Shown here: positions 56,760 to 64,000 of the stretch, piece by piece
Layout: each line of letters begins with the position of its first letter
How positions within the stretch are numbered: position 1 is the stretch's first letter
Source of the DNA: JAIQFL01 sp035295745
GTDB lineage: Bacteria > Acidobacteriota > Terriglobia > Bryobacterales > Bryobacteraceae
Length of the DNA: 64,000 nt
Direction of reading: 5' to 3'
Assembly (NCBI GenBank): GCA_035295745.1
Contig: DATGIL010000056.1
Coordinates: 1-64,000, forward strand
Notes under the pieces: generated by a model
What the model saw: only the letters and a program-made list of their open reading frames with translations
What the model was told of the DNA's origin: nothing
Database searches by the model: none
Program-made: the position numbers and the translations under genes

Positions 56760-58582
56760 GCTTGCGCAGACCGGAAGAAATAAGGATCCGCGCCAGCCTC
56801 GATCGACCCGTCCGGATTCAGGCGGATCATCACCGGGGCCGCCCCGCTCGCGAAGCGGGTGCGCATTTCGACCAGATGGTGGCGTTTCTGCAGTTCCGCA
56901 ATCACCGCAGGAGCTGTGCGGTCGTCCAGAAGCAGAGTGCCCGGGCTCATCGCGTGATTGTCGAAACTGGCCACCAGATGCTCGGTCTGGAATCGCGGCG
57001 CTTCCACCGCCTGCTCGGCGTTCATGCCGAATTGCGTAGCGTAGAGCAGCACCTGCAACAGCGCCTGGTCCTGATTGTCTCCCCCCGGGGTGGACAAGGT
57101 GATCAGCGTCTTATTCGGCCCAACCACGAGCGTCGGGCTAAGCGTCACGCGCGGCCGCTTGCCGCCTGCCAGTTCGTTGGGATGTCCGGGAACCAGCAGA
57201 AAGCTCTGCGCGCGCTGCGTCAGCGGAATGCCCGTATCGCCGGCAATGTAAGACGGCATCCAGGAGCCCGAGGGGGTTATGGAAATCGCCACCCCATCCT
57301 TATCAATCGCGTCGACGCAAGTGGTGTCTTTGGCGAGGAGCGCATCGTCCATCTTGTATCGCGCGATGTTGGCGTAGAACGGGTGCTTGGGAGGGTTCGC
57401 CATCACGTTACCCGGACGGAAATCGAGGGACGCCTGTTCGGTGATTTGCTTTCGCCGTTCCGCGCCGTATTCCTTCGACAGCAGTTTGTCGGCGGGGATC
57501 TTGACGAACTTGGGATCGCCGTAGAAGGTGTCGCGATCGGCATACGCCAGTTTGAGGGCCTCGGTCAGGGTGTGAATATATTCCGCGGAGTTGAGTTTCA
57601 GATCGGCGAGGTTGAAGCCTTCCAGGATATTGAGGGCTTCGATCATCGACGGTCCCTGGCTCCAGAAGCCGGGCTTGTAAACAGTGTAGCCGTGGTATGT
57701 GGTGGAGACGGCCTCCTCCGGTTCCAGGTGAAATGCCGCCATATCCTCATAGCGCAGAAGTCCACCATTCTGTTTGGAGAACTCATCGATGCGATGAGCA
57801 ATGTCGCCGCGGTAGAAGTAATCGCGAATCGCGTCGATGGCCTTGGCGCGGCTGGCGCCCGAGGCCAATGCTTTCTTTTCCACTTCCGCCATGGAGCGCA
57901 GCGTGCGTGCCAAGTCGGTCTGACGCAAAATTTCGCCCGTTCTCAGGACGTGCCCATTAGGAATGAAGACCTTCTTGGATGCGGGCCAAGCCTCCAGGTA
58001 CTTCACGCTGGCCTCGAGCGAAATGGCGCGCAGTTCATCGATGGGGAAGCCATCAGCGAGCTCGGCGGCGGGCTCCACGACTTCGGAGAAGGGCTTGGTG
58101 CCGAATTCCTTCAGCGTCACCAGCGCCGCATCGATCATTCCCGGCACCAGCGCCGCCAGGATGCCCGAAACGGGTACCCAGTCCTTCATGCCCTTATCCG
58201 ACGGCGGGTCGCCGATCTCATCCCATTTGAGCTTGTGATTGCGATAGAAATCCGCGGTAGCCATTTTGGGCATCGTGCCCACACCGGCAATCGCGTAGAC
58301 CTTCCCCGCCTTGGTGCGCACCAGGATCGGCGACTCGCCGCCCATGCCGAAATGCGAGAACTCGGTCACGGCGGCGGCTAGCATGGTGGCGATGCCTGCG
58401 TCCACGGCGTTTCCGCCAGTGAAGTACATCTTCATGCCGGCTTCGGTAGCGTATTCGCTGCCTGCCGCTACCGCGCCATGCATTCCCCGGGAAGGAAGGC
58501 GTACAGGACGGTTCGAGGGTTGGCGCTGAGCCGATCCAACCGTAACCACCGCCGCTAAAACGATCGCCAGTTTGAATTTCAT
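56753..58582 (-). CDS. ggt: Gamma-glutamyltransferase
   Basis: 609 aa from the ATG at 58582 at the start of a signal peptide (FKLAIVLAAVVTVGSAQ). The large-subunit part has GMHGAVAAGSEYATEAGMKM, YFTGGNAVDAGIATMLAAAV and a YEDMAAFHLEPEEAVSTTY stretch. The self-cleavage site is D419-T420-T421-C422, where T420 would become the catalytic N-terminal Thr of the small subunit; the usual third residue His is Cys here. VAISITPSGSW and the LSPTLVV, PGGDNQDQALLQVLLY blocks follow. It transfers or hydrolyses gamma-glutamyl groups, for example from glutathione, in the periplasm. Confidence 0.9.
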   Translation of the reverse strand: MKFKLAIVLAAVVTVGSAQRQPSNRPVRLPSRGMHGAVAAGSEYATEAGMKMYFTGGNAVDAGIATMLAAAVTEFSHFGMGGESPILVRTKAGKVYAIAGVGTMPKMATADFYRNHKLKWDEIGDPPSDKGMKDWVPVSGILAALVPGMIDAALVTLKEFGTKPFSEVVEPAAELADGFPIDELRAISLEASVKYLEAWPASKKVFIPNGHVLRTGEILRQTDLARTLRSMAEVEKKALASGASRAKAIDAIRDYFYRGDIAHRIDEFSKQNGGLLRYEDMAAFHLEPEEAVSTTYHGYTVYKPGFWSQGPSMIEALNILEGFNLADLKLNSAEYIHTLTEALKLAYADRDTFYGDPKFVKIPADKLLSKEYGAERRKQITEQASLDFRPGNVMANPPKHPFYANIARYKMDDALLAKDTTCVDAIDKDGVAISITPSGSWMPSYIAGDTGIPLTQRAQSFLLVPGHPNELAGGKRPRVTLSPTLVVGPNKTLITLSTPGGDNQDQALLQVLLYATQFGMNAEQAVEAPRFQTEHLVASFDNHAMSPGTLLLDDRTAPAVIAELQKRHHLVEMRTRFASGAAPVMIRLNPDGSIEAGADPYFFRSAQAW

Positions 58583-58839
58583 ACGATCTCTCATTGTAAC
58601 TGCTATTACATCGGAGTCGCGATCGAGTCGACCAATAGGGGTGCGTGAGCAGATTCGGGAAGTTCGGAGGCAGCGTCGAAAACGAACTGCAGTCAGACTC
58701 GGCAGACGACGCGAAAACCCTCGACAAAAGTGTGGACGCGGCAGAGAGGAGTCTTGGCGGCACGTCTGCCGCGAAGATCTTCATACGCTGCAACGACAAG
58801 GACGAGGTCGCCGCGCCGGGCACCTTCCCGGAAGCACGT

Positions 58840-59031
58840 ATGAGCACCCCGCCAAAAGCATATAATCGAAGCTTGCACGATCATTCATCGCAAGCGGCTC
58901 CTCCTGTGACGAAGGACGAAAACGAGCCCATGCTGTACTGTCCTGTCTGTTCGTCGCGGCTGGCCGAACAGAAATGCAAGCTGGTCTGCCCGAAATGCAG
59001 CTACTACTTGAGCTGCGCCGATTATTACTGA
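58840..59031 (+). CDS. Small zinc-ribbon-like protein
   Basis: 63 aa from the ATG at 58840; a shorter start at 58930 would leave 33 residues. The C-terminal core MLYCPVCSSRLAEQKCKLVC, PKCSYYLSCADYY holds two CxxC pairs (CPVC and CPKC), as in zinc ribbons, ending in a second Cys-Ala-Asp-Tyr-Tyr. The N-terminal 30 residues are basic and Pro-rich with no motif. It may bind zinc and nucleic acid or act as a small adaptor. Nine bases separate it from the DinB gene, so they probably form one transcript. Confidence 0.65.
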   Translation: MSTPPKAYNRSLHDHSSQAAPPVTKDENEPMLYCPVCSSRLAEQKCKLVCPKCSYYLSCADYY

Positions 59032-59040
59032 GTGCAAACC

Positions 59041-59532
59041 ATGTCCGATATCCCAGCGTTATTGGAGCGTTACCGCCGCGGCGCCGAACTGCTGGCCGTG
59101 GTGCTGACCGGTGTTTTTGGAGAGGAAGAGGACTTTGCGTCCGCCCCGGGTAAATGGACCGTGCGGCAGATTGTGGCGCACCTCGCCGATGCCGAATTGG
59201 TAGGAGGGCACCGTTTCCGGCAGGTGATTGCGGAGGAAAATCCGACCCTCATCGCTTACGATCAGGATGCCTGGGCGGCGAAGTTGGACTACTCCCGGCG
59301 CAAGCCCAAGCAGTCGCTCGAGACCTTTCGCCGCCTGCGGGCTGAGAATTACGATCTGCTGAAGGGTTTGCCGGAAGGGGCCTTTACTCGAACCGGAAAT
59401 CATAGCGAGAACGGAAAAATGACGCTCTTGCAACTGCTGGAAGGGTATGCCGGGCACGCGGAATCACATGCCCGGCAATTGCAGGAGATGCGTGAGGAAT
59501 ACAAGAAACGGAAAACCGCGGCTCGGACTTGA
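59041..59532 (+). CDS. DinB-family protein
   Basis: 163 aa. GKWTVRQIVAHLADAELVGG, then HRFRQVIAEENPTLIAYDQD, and YAGHAESHARQLQEMREEY match the DinB/YfiT four-helix bundle. Histidines in AHLAD, GHAESH give the three-His metal site. It has no signal peptide, unlike the exported paralogue at 6066. Possible roles are thiol transfer or damage-induced metalloenzyme functions; nothing here decides. It is convergent with the HEAT gene, with one base between their stops. Confidence 0.85.
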   Translation: MSDIPALLERYRRGAELLAVVLTGVFGEEEDFASAPGKWTVRQIVAHLADAELVGGHRFRQVIAEENPTLIAYDQDAWAAKLDYSRRKPKQSLETFRRLRAENYDLLKGLPEGAFTRTGNHSENGKMTLLQLLEGYAGHAESHARQLQEMREEYKKRKTAART

Positions 59533-59533
59533 C

Positions 59534-60520
59534 TCAGTGCTTGAGAACATCCTCGAAGAACGCCATGGCGCGGGGGTCGCGGGAGTTCTGTAAGGTGTTC
59601 ATGGCCTGCTTGCGCACCTCGGCATTCTGAGTCGTCTTGACCATCTGGATCAACACCGGAATGCCCGCTCCATCCGGAATCTGATTTAGCGAAGACACCG
59701 CATGCTTCTTCACTTGTACGTCGGGATCGCTCTCGATCACTTTGGAGATGGTGCTGACGACTGCCGCTCCCGGTTTGCGAGCCAGCGCGGAGACGGCCTG
59801 TTGGCGCATGCGTGAGTTCCGGTCCGTGGTCGCGATCGAGATCAGCAGATCTTGAGCGTCAGGTTCACGGCTCGACGATAGGTTGGAAATCGCGCGCTCC
59901 CGAACCCGCTCATCGGGATCGTTCGCGATCACCTTCTTCAGCACCTCGAAGCCGTGATGGCCGCGGGCCGAACCGATCGCGGAAACTGCCCGCAGCCGAA
60001 GGGTTTCGGGCTGTTCAGGAGCCAAAAACCGCTCCAGCGCCTGATCCGCCGCGGGATCGGAATGCTGTGCGATGGCGCTGACGGGGCTCTCACCAACCCG
60101 CTCGCGGTCGGACATCATCGAGACCAGCAGCGCAATGCTCTGCGCCGGCTGCACATCGTTGAGCCAATGAACCGGCGCTCCGCCGGCATCGATTTCACAG
60201 TCCGGCGACAACGTACGGATCCGGTTCAACTGGTTGTTCTCGATGCGGAACAGAATCACCGCATGGTCCGGCGGCTCCAGATGAATCACTCCAGGCTGGT
60301 TGAATCCGTCGCGCACATAGTCACACCCCAGATTGTAGGTGCGCACCGAAGGAACGCTGTACCCGATCCACATGGGCTGCGGCTGGGCGGTGAGGAGGCT
60401 CTTGTACTGCGCCTCCAGGCCAGCGGCCGCGGAATGAGTCTGCACTTGCGCGTTAATCAGCAATTTGGGCTGCGCGGCCAGCGGCAGTGCGGCAGCCAGG
60501 AGCAGCATCGCGCGCTTCAT
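59534..60520 (-). CDS. Exported HEAT-repeat protein (operon partner of 60517)
   Basis: 328 aa with a signal peptide (MLLLAAALPLAAQ). The first 130 residues are a unique domain. Then several HEAT-type repeats follow: RLRAVSAIGSARGHHGFEVL; VRERAISNLSSSREPDAQDL; MRQQAVSALARKPGAAVVST; VKKHAVSSLNQIPDGAGIPV; VRKQAMNTLQNSRDPRAMAF. They form a curved alpha-solenoid, usually for protein binding. Its ATG overlaps the stop of the larger HEAT gene upstream by four bases, so they are translated together and may bind each other. It is last in the sigma/anti-sigma operon. Confidence 0.8.
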   Translation of the reverse strand: MKRAMLLLAAALPLAAQPKLLINAQVQTHSAAAGLEAQYKSLLTAQPQPMWIGYSVPSVRTYNLGCDYVRDGFNQPGVIHLEPPDHAVILFRIENNQLNRIRTLSPDCEIDAGGAPVHWLNDVQPAQSIALLVSMMSDRERVGESPVSAIAQHSDPAADQALERFLAPEQPETLRLRAVSAIGSARGHHGFEVLKKVIANDPDERVRERAISNLSSSREPDAQDLLISIATTDRNSRMRQQAVSALARKPGAAVVSTISKVIESDPDVQVKKHAVSSLNQIPDGAGIPVLIQMVKTTQNAEVRKQAMNTLQNSRDPRAMAFFEDVLKH

Positions 60521-62136
60521 TTGGACAGAATCTCCATCAGGTAGTCGGAGGCTTCCTTGGAGTGCATGTTGGAGAGGCGGTCGACGATCTGGAGCTTCAA
60601 CTTGGGATCCTTCTCGGCACGCGCCAAGTCCACCAGGTACTTGGCGTTGCGCTGATTCGAGAGGGCATTGACCACGGCTTTACGCAGCTCCGGGTCCTGC
60701 TCGGAACTGTAGATCGAGACCAGGCGCTCCGGGGCCCCATTCTGCTGAGTGGACAGTGCCTCGATCGCGGCACGCCGTACTCTGGGGTCAGTTTCGCGCT
60801 TAATGACTTCGACGAGCTTGTCGGCGTTGCCATTGCTGTGCATGTAGCGCAGAATCGCGATCTTTCCTTCCGGAGTGGTTTCGGCCTGATAGATCTGCCA
60901 CAGCTCCGGTTGCCCGTCGACGCGGCCCAATTGGTCGTACGTGCGCTCCCGAAGATCGGCATTCTTCTCCAGCTTGGCGATCTGGCCCAAGCGATCGATA
61001 TCGCGAGAGTTGCCGAGCGCCGATAAAATGGCGCTCTTCACTCGGGTGTCGCTGGTGGAATTGTAGATTTCCATCAGAAGCTGATTCTGCGAATTGTTCG
61101 GCAGTTTCCGCTTCTGTCCCAGATACTCAATCGCTCTCACCTGCAGGTCGGGATTGCCGGAGCCCTTGGCGATCTGCTCCACGATCTGCTGCGCCCGCGG
61201 GCTGCTGTTCTGCGCGAGGACAAACAGCGCCTGCGCCTTCAAACGATGCGAGCCGGAGCCCTTCAGGATGTTCTCCACGAGCGGAATGGCGCGGTCCGGA
61301 TCGGACTGCATGAGGCCGTTGAGCGCCATCAGCTTCAATTGCTCGTCGGACTCCGCCTCAGGGGAGACCGGCTTGCCGGACTCCTGCGCCACCTGGATTT
61401 CGAGCGCTTTGGCGTCGTCCAGCCAGCGGCTGCTGGCATACGACTTGCGCAATTCCGCGATCGCGGCTTTGGCTTCATCGCGGCGACCCAGGCGGTTCAG
61501 CGCATAGGCCTTCCAGTACAGGGCGCCATCGGCCCGCGCCGCCGCGTGAGAAGCTACCTGGTTAAAGTCCTCGAGCGCCTCATCCCATCGATTACTGTCG
61601 AGAGCGCGCAAGCCGCTATCGTAGAGCCGGTCGTCATTGCCGCGGCCCTTGATCGTCATGTTTTGGGCAAACGCCATGGGGGTATTGATCTTGAAATCGA
61701 AGTTGAAGTTGCCGTTCTCCTTTCCAAATCCTGCGCCCCATCCCTGACCGCCGATCTTGGCATCCGGGAAGAACTTCTGCGCGTCCCAAGCCTGCTGGCG
61801 TGCGTCTTCGGCCATCTGTCGGATGTGCTCCATCTGCTCCGGATCAATCTGCGCAGGCGGCGCCACTGCCATAGCGCGAGAGGCCTGCTCCCGGGCATCT
61901 TCTGCCATTTCGCGGAGGCGCTCCATCTCCTCCGGGTCCATGATGGCCCGCGGAGCAGGCACCGGCCGCGCCGCCTGGGCCGGGGCCGGAGCTGCCGGCG
62001 CGGCCGCTGGAGTCGCGGCCACCCTCGGAGCCATCGGAATCATCGGTGTTGGCGCCGCCGCTGGGGTCTGAGACCAGGCGACGGCACCCGTTACGAGCAA
62101 ACAACTCATCGGAATCAATGTTCGAGAAACAATCAT
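60517..62136 (-). CDS. Exported TPR/HEAT-repeat protein
   Basis: 539 aa from the ATG at 62136, where a signal begins (LIPMSCLLVTGAVAWSQ). A Pro/Ala-rich linker (about residues 20-70) and charged helical stretch (MDPEEMERLREMAEDAREQA) with a repeat of it lead to a TPR-like pair (YDSGLRALDSNRWDEALEDF, YWKAYALNRLGRRDEAKAAI). Residues about 250-535 are HEAT repeats such as QALFVLAQNSSPRAQQIVEQ and VRRAAIEALSTQQNGAPERL. It lies 11 bp after the anti-sigma gene. It may sense or scaffold something in the envelope under control of the sigma factor. Confidence 0.8.
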   Translation of the reverse strand: MIVSRTLIPMSCLLVTGAVAWSQTPAAAPTPMIPMAPRVAATPAAAPAAPAPAQAARPVPAPRAIMDPEEMERLREMAEDAREQASRAMAVAPPAQIDPEQMEHIRQMAEDARQQAWDAQKFFPDAKIGGQGWGAGFGKENGNFNFDFKINTPMAFAQNMTIKGRGNDDRLYDSGLRALDSNRWDEALEDFNQVASHAAARADGALYWKAYALNRLGRRDEAKAAIAELRKSYASSRWLDDAKALEIQVAQESGKPVSPEAESDEQLKLMALNGLMQSDPDRAIPLVENILKGSGSHRLKAQALFVLAQNSSPRAQQIVEQIAKGSGNPDLQVRAIEYLGQKRKLPNNSQNQLLMEIYNSTSDTRVKSAILSALGNSRDIDRLGQIAKLEKNADLRERTYDQLGRVDGQPELWQIYQAETTPEGKIAILRYMHSNGNADKLVEVIKRETDPRVRRAAIEALSTQQNGAPERLVSIYSSEQDPELRKAVVNALSNQRNAKYLVDLARAEKDPKLKLQIVDRLSNMHSKEASDYLMEILSK

Positions 62137-62147
62137 GTTGCTACCTC

Positions 62148-62912
62148 TTATAGTTTTTGCCGGGCCGTCGATGCGGCCGGCTCTTCCTGGCTCCGGACAT
62201 TGCTGCCCAGAACACGGATCTTGAACAGAATGCCTTCGGCTTCCAGCCGATGGCGCAAATTTTCCAATTCCGCGGGCGAGATCTCCGACGGCGCATGCGA
62301 GATCTCCAGCAGCACGCGATCCAGATCGTCCAGCACACTGGCCACTGCTGTGTTCCCGGTATGTTCGGCGGTCTGGCGGTAGAGGCGGCTTTCGCTCACC
62401 AGGTCCGCCGCGCGCTCCTGCTCCGACGAAATATCCATCGGGATCTTCGGATTGGCGTTGGCCAGTTCCACCAGCACCATCTGCGAGCGCTCCAGATAAT
62501 CGCCTACCGCTACCAGCAGGATTCGCTCGCCAGCTTGCGGATCGGCTGTAGAAGCCATCTGCACCGGCCGCTTCGTGCCCGCCGGCGACGGATAGAATCG
62601 GCCCGCCAGGAATGCCGCTACCAGCAGACCGGCGAGCGCCGTTCCGGCTACCGCCCACCGCCACGGCGAAGGAAGCGTCCAGAAACGCCGCCGCACAGGG
62701 AGGCGCGACTCCAGCCGCTGCCACACCTGCGCGCCGTATTCGGGCCCGCGCTGTGGGATGGGAAGCGAATCCACTACGTTCAATACGCGTTGCAGCGAAC
62801 CGTAGACTCCGCGGCATTCCTCGCACGCTTCGAGGTGCTGCTCGGCGGCGAGCGTATCGCCCTCCTCGCCGTAGTAATGCAAAATCAATTGTTCTTCGGT
62901 GAGGTGATTCAT
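62148..62912 (-). CDS. Membrane anti-sigma factor with zinc-finger (ZAS) domain
   Basis: 254 aa. The N-terminal part LILHYYGEEGDTLAAEQHLE, ACEECRGVYGSLQ has the HxxxCxxC arrangement of the zinc-binding anti-sigma (zf-HC2) domain that holds the sigma factor. One membrane helix follows at about 85-105 (WAVAGTALAGLLVAAFLAGR). The outer part is mostly helical with ERAADLVSESRLYRQTAEHT and ends in PAELENLRHRLEAEGILFKI. It probably releases the sigma factor in response to an outside signal. Its ATG overlaps the sigma stop by four bases. Confidence 0.85.
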   Translation of the reverse strand: MNHLTEEQLILHYYGEEGDTLAAEQHLEACEECRGVYGSLQRVLNVVDSLPIPQRGPEYGAQVWQRLESRLPVRRRFWTLPSPWRWAVAGTALAGLLVAAFLAGRFYPSPAGTKRPVQMASTADPQAGERILLVAVGDYLERSQMVLVELANANPKIPMDISSEQERAADLVSESRLYRQTAEHTGNTAVASVLDDLDRVLLEISHAPSEISPAELENLRHRLEAEGILFKIRVLGSNVRSQEEPAASTARQKL

Positions 62913-63484
62913 TTGGCCGGACTCACTAAGGGCTCCAGCGCCCTTCTCAATTTCTGCACGGCGCGAAACACGCTGTGCTTAGCCGCCCCGGGTTGACAAT
63001 CCAGGACTCGGCTCACTTCCTCGATGCACATCCCTTCAAAATGCCGCAACACAAACGCGGTCCGTTCGGTCGCGCTCAAGTCCTTCATCGCGTCGGCCAC
63101 CCGCTCGCGAACCTCGCCGCTCAGGGTGATGCGTTCCGGACTGGGATCCTCCGACGGGAGGGTCATCACCGGGTCGTCCATCTCCGGATTCGCCGGCGCC
63201 AGATTGGCCGACCGCCTCTTCCGCGACCGGACCAGGTCGAGCGAGTAGTTGGTGGCGATACGGTACAGCCACGTCCCGAAGCTCGCGCGTTCGTCGAATT
63301 TGCTGAGTTGGCGGTAGGCCCGTAGGAAGCTCTCCTGCACCACATCCTCAGCGTCTTGTTCATTGCCTGTCATACGAAATGCCAATCGGAACAGAGCACG
63401 GCCGTGGCGCTCCACCAATACGCGATAGGCGTCGGTATCACCCGAACGCGCTTTGGTGACGAACACTGCATCGGTCAGTTCCAT
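62909..63484 (-). CDS. ECF-type RNA polymerase sigma factor
   Basis: 191 aa. Region 2 is readable as ALFRLAFRMTGNEQDAEDVV, QESFLRAYRQLSKFDERASF, GTWLYRIATNYSLDLVRSRK, and region 4 as LSATERTAFVLRHFEGMCIE, EVSRVLDCQPGAAKHSVFRA, VQKLRRAL. This is a group IV (ECF) sigma-70 factor. It heads the operon with its anti-sigma factor (coupled by ATGA) and two HEAT proteins. Such factors normally drive their own promoter, so an autoregulated promoter is expected in 63485-63605, but I could not pick it out. Confidence 0.92.
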   Translation of the reverse strand: MELTDAVFVTKARSGDTDAYRVLVERHGRALFRLAFRMTGNEQDAEDVVQESFLRAYRQLSKFDERASFGTWLYRIATNYSLDLVRSRKRRSANLAPANPEMDDPVMTLPSEDPSPERITLSGEVRERVADAMKDLSATERTAFVLRHFEGMCIEEVSRVLDCQPGAAKHSVFRAVQKLRRALEPLVSPAK

Positions 63485-63605
63485 CCTGCTGTCCGTTAGA
63501 CTATGGGCTTTTCAAGTAGTTAGCACAAAAATGGGGGTGGGCCGGCGGGAGCGGGCGGCTCGGAATTCCGCCCGCAAGGCAGAGTTGGCAGGAGTGGATG
63601 CCGCT

Positions 63606-64000
63606 TTAGGGAGCCGTGGGCACTTTGGTGGTCGCCACGGAGGGCTCCACCGGCTCGTCCGGCTGACTTGCACCGTGTCCCTGGCGGCGCTCTACACCTT
63701 CCAGCAGTGCTACCGGTAAATGGCTGAAAATTTTGGCCAAAGGCAGCACGGGCCGCCCTCTTCGGGACTCCACCTCCAGCAGTCGATGGGTGAAGACGTC
63801 CCGATACACGCTCTGGCCCAACTCGCGGCGCAGAACCAGAACGGAGTCGCCCCAGGCACTCTCGCCCAGAGGCGACCTCGACCCGGCGCCCAGCCGCATA
63901 AAATATCGGCCGGCGACCGCCACTGTCGTGTGGTAGCCCAACATGCGGGCGAATGCCACGATATGCCCCTGCCGGTCTCCAGCACCGTGCAGAGGCACGT
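63606..64000 (-). CDS. treY: Malto-oligosyltrehalose synthase-like protein, C-terminal part (runs off window)
   Basis: 131 codons open to the right edge, ending at 63606. The pieces GHIVAFARMLGYHTTVAVAG, RYFMRLG, GESAWGDSVLVLRRELGQSV, YRDVFTHRLLEV and LPLAKIFSHLPVALLE follow the C-terminal beta-domain and final helix of TreY, the enzyme that converts the reducing end of malto-oligosaccharides to a trehalose unit. The order and the ending FP/LPVALLE are typical; a Pro/Thr-rich tail of about 25 residues follows. The barrel domain would lie beyond the window. treZ is often next to treY. Confidence 0.65.
   Translation of the reverse strand, partial: VPLHGAGDRQGHIVAFARMLGYHTTVAVAGRYFMRLGAGSRSPLGESAWGDSVLVLRRELGQSVYRDVFTHRLLEVESRRGRPVLPLAKIFSHLPVALLEGVERRQGHGASQPDEPVEPSVATTKVPTAP

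Overview
The window looks like the chromosome of an acidobacterium related to Solibacter/Bryobacter (Acidobacteriota, Bryobacterales). This is inferred from family content: a protein ending in the long C-terminal domain known as TIGR03437, a long ADOP-type FtsX permease without its own ATPase, two very large carboxypeptidase-regulatory-domain TonB-type receptors, secreted DinB, FG-GAP, PQQ-propeller and HEAT proteins, and a HpnB-like glycosyltransferase. No rRNA or full tRNA set is present to confirm it; the only intact tRNA is tRNA-Val(GAC) at 55304-55380.

Layout. (1) 1-13 kb is an accessory, partly decayed stretch. Two fragments of one glycoside-hydrolase-like family lie on opposite strands, with a truncated sensor propeller, an IS3-like remnant, and frameshifted SRPBCC, XRE and LuxR genes. 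Between them are intact small units: an AraC/GyrI regulator with two VOC genes, a nuclease-fold enzyme, and TIGR03437 and PEGA proteins. (2) 13-25 kb is intact: penicillin acylase, a diheme cytochrome divergent from a GMC dehydrogenase pair, a REP-like inverted repeat, HpnB-like and degenerate Clp-like genes, an ADOP permease and a HAD phosphatase. (3) 26.4-32.9 kb holds housekeeping genes: a recO stump, glyQ-glyS, ppdK and a Uma2 nuclease. (4) 33.1-39.1 kb is a mobile and decayed island: a complete ISKra4-like element, a broken excisionase-type HTH, a DUF433/DUF5615 toxin-antitoxin module with a nonsense mutation, a 46-bp tRNA-Gly(CCC) 3' fragment beside a frameshifted tyrosine integrase, IS66 remnants, and a decayed secreted protein. 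(5) 39.1-53.5 kb is a surface nutrient locus. A tightly packed five-gene minus-strand operon encodes a PLC/GDPD-like phosphodiesterase, a TonB-type receptor, a Gfo/Idh dehydrogenase, a phosphatase-propeller fusion and an FG-GAP protein. A PQQ-like propeller lies just upstream, and a second receptor plus a ThuA gene diverge from it. ThuA is cut short upstream of an IS1380-like element. (6) 55.3-64 kb holds tRNA-Val, STAS, DUF72, gamma-glutamyltransferase, a zinc-ribbon peptide, DinB, and a sigma/anti-sigma/HEAT/HEAT operon, ending in the 3' end of a treY-like gene.

The strongest candidates for something new are the five-gene phosphoester locus, whose alkaline-phosphatase-like domain has Ala where the nucleophilic Ser should be and is fused to a beta-propeller; the single-AAA Clp-like protein with altered Walker A and Walker B motifs; the sigma/anti-sigma/HEAT/HEAT operon; and the ParD-like/DUF433 fusion antitoxin. 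All family assignments come from reading motifs by eye, without database searches.
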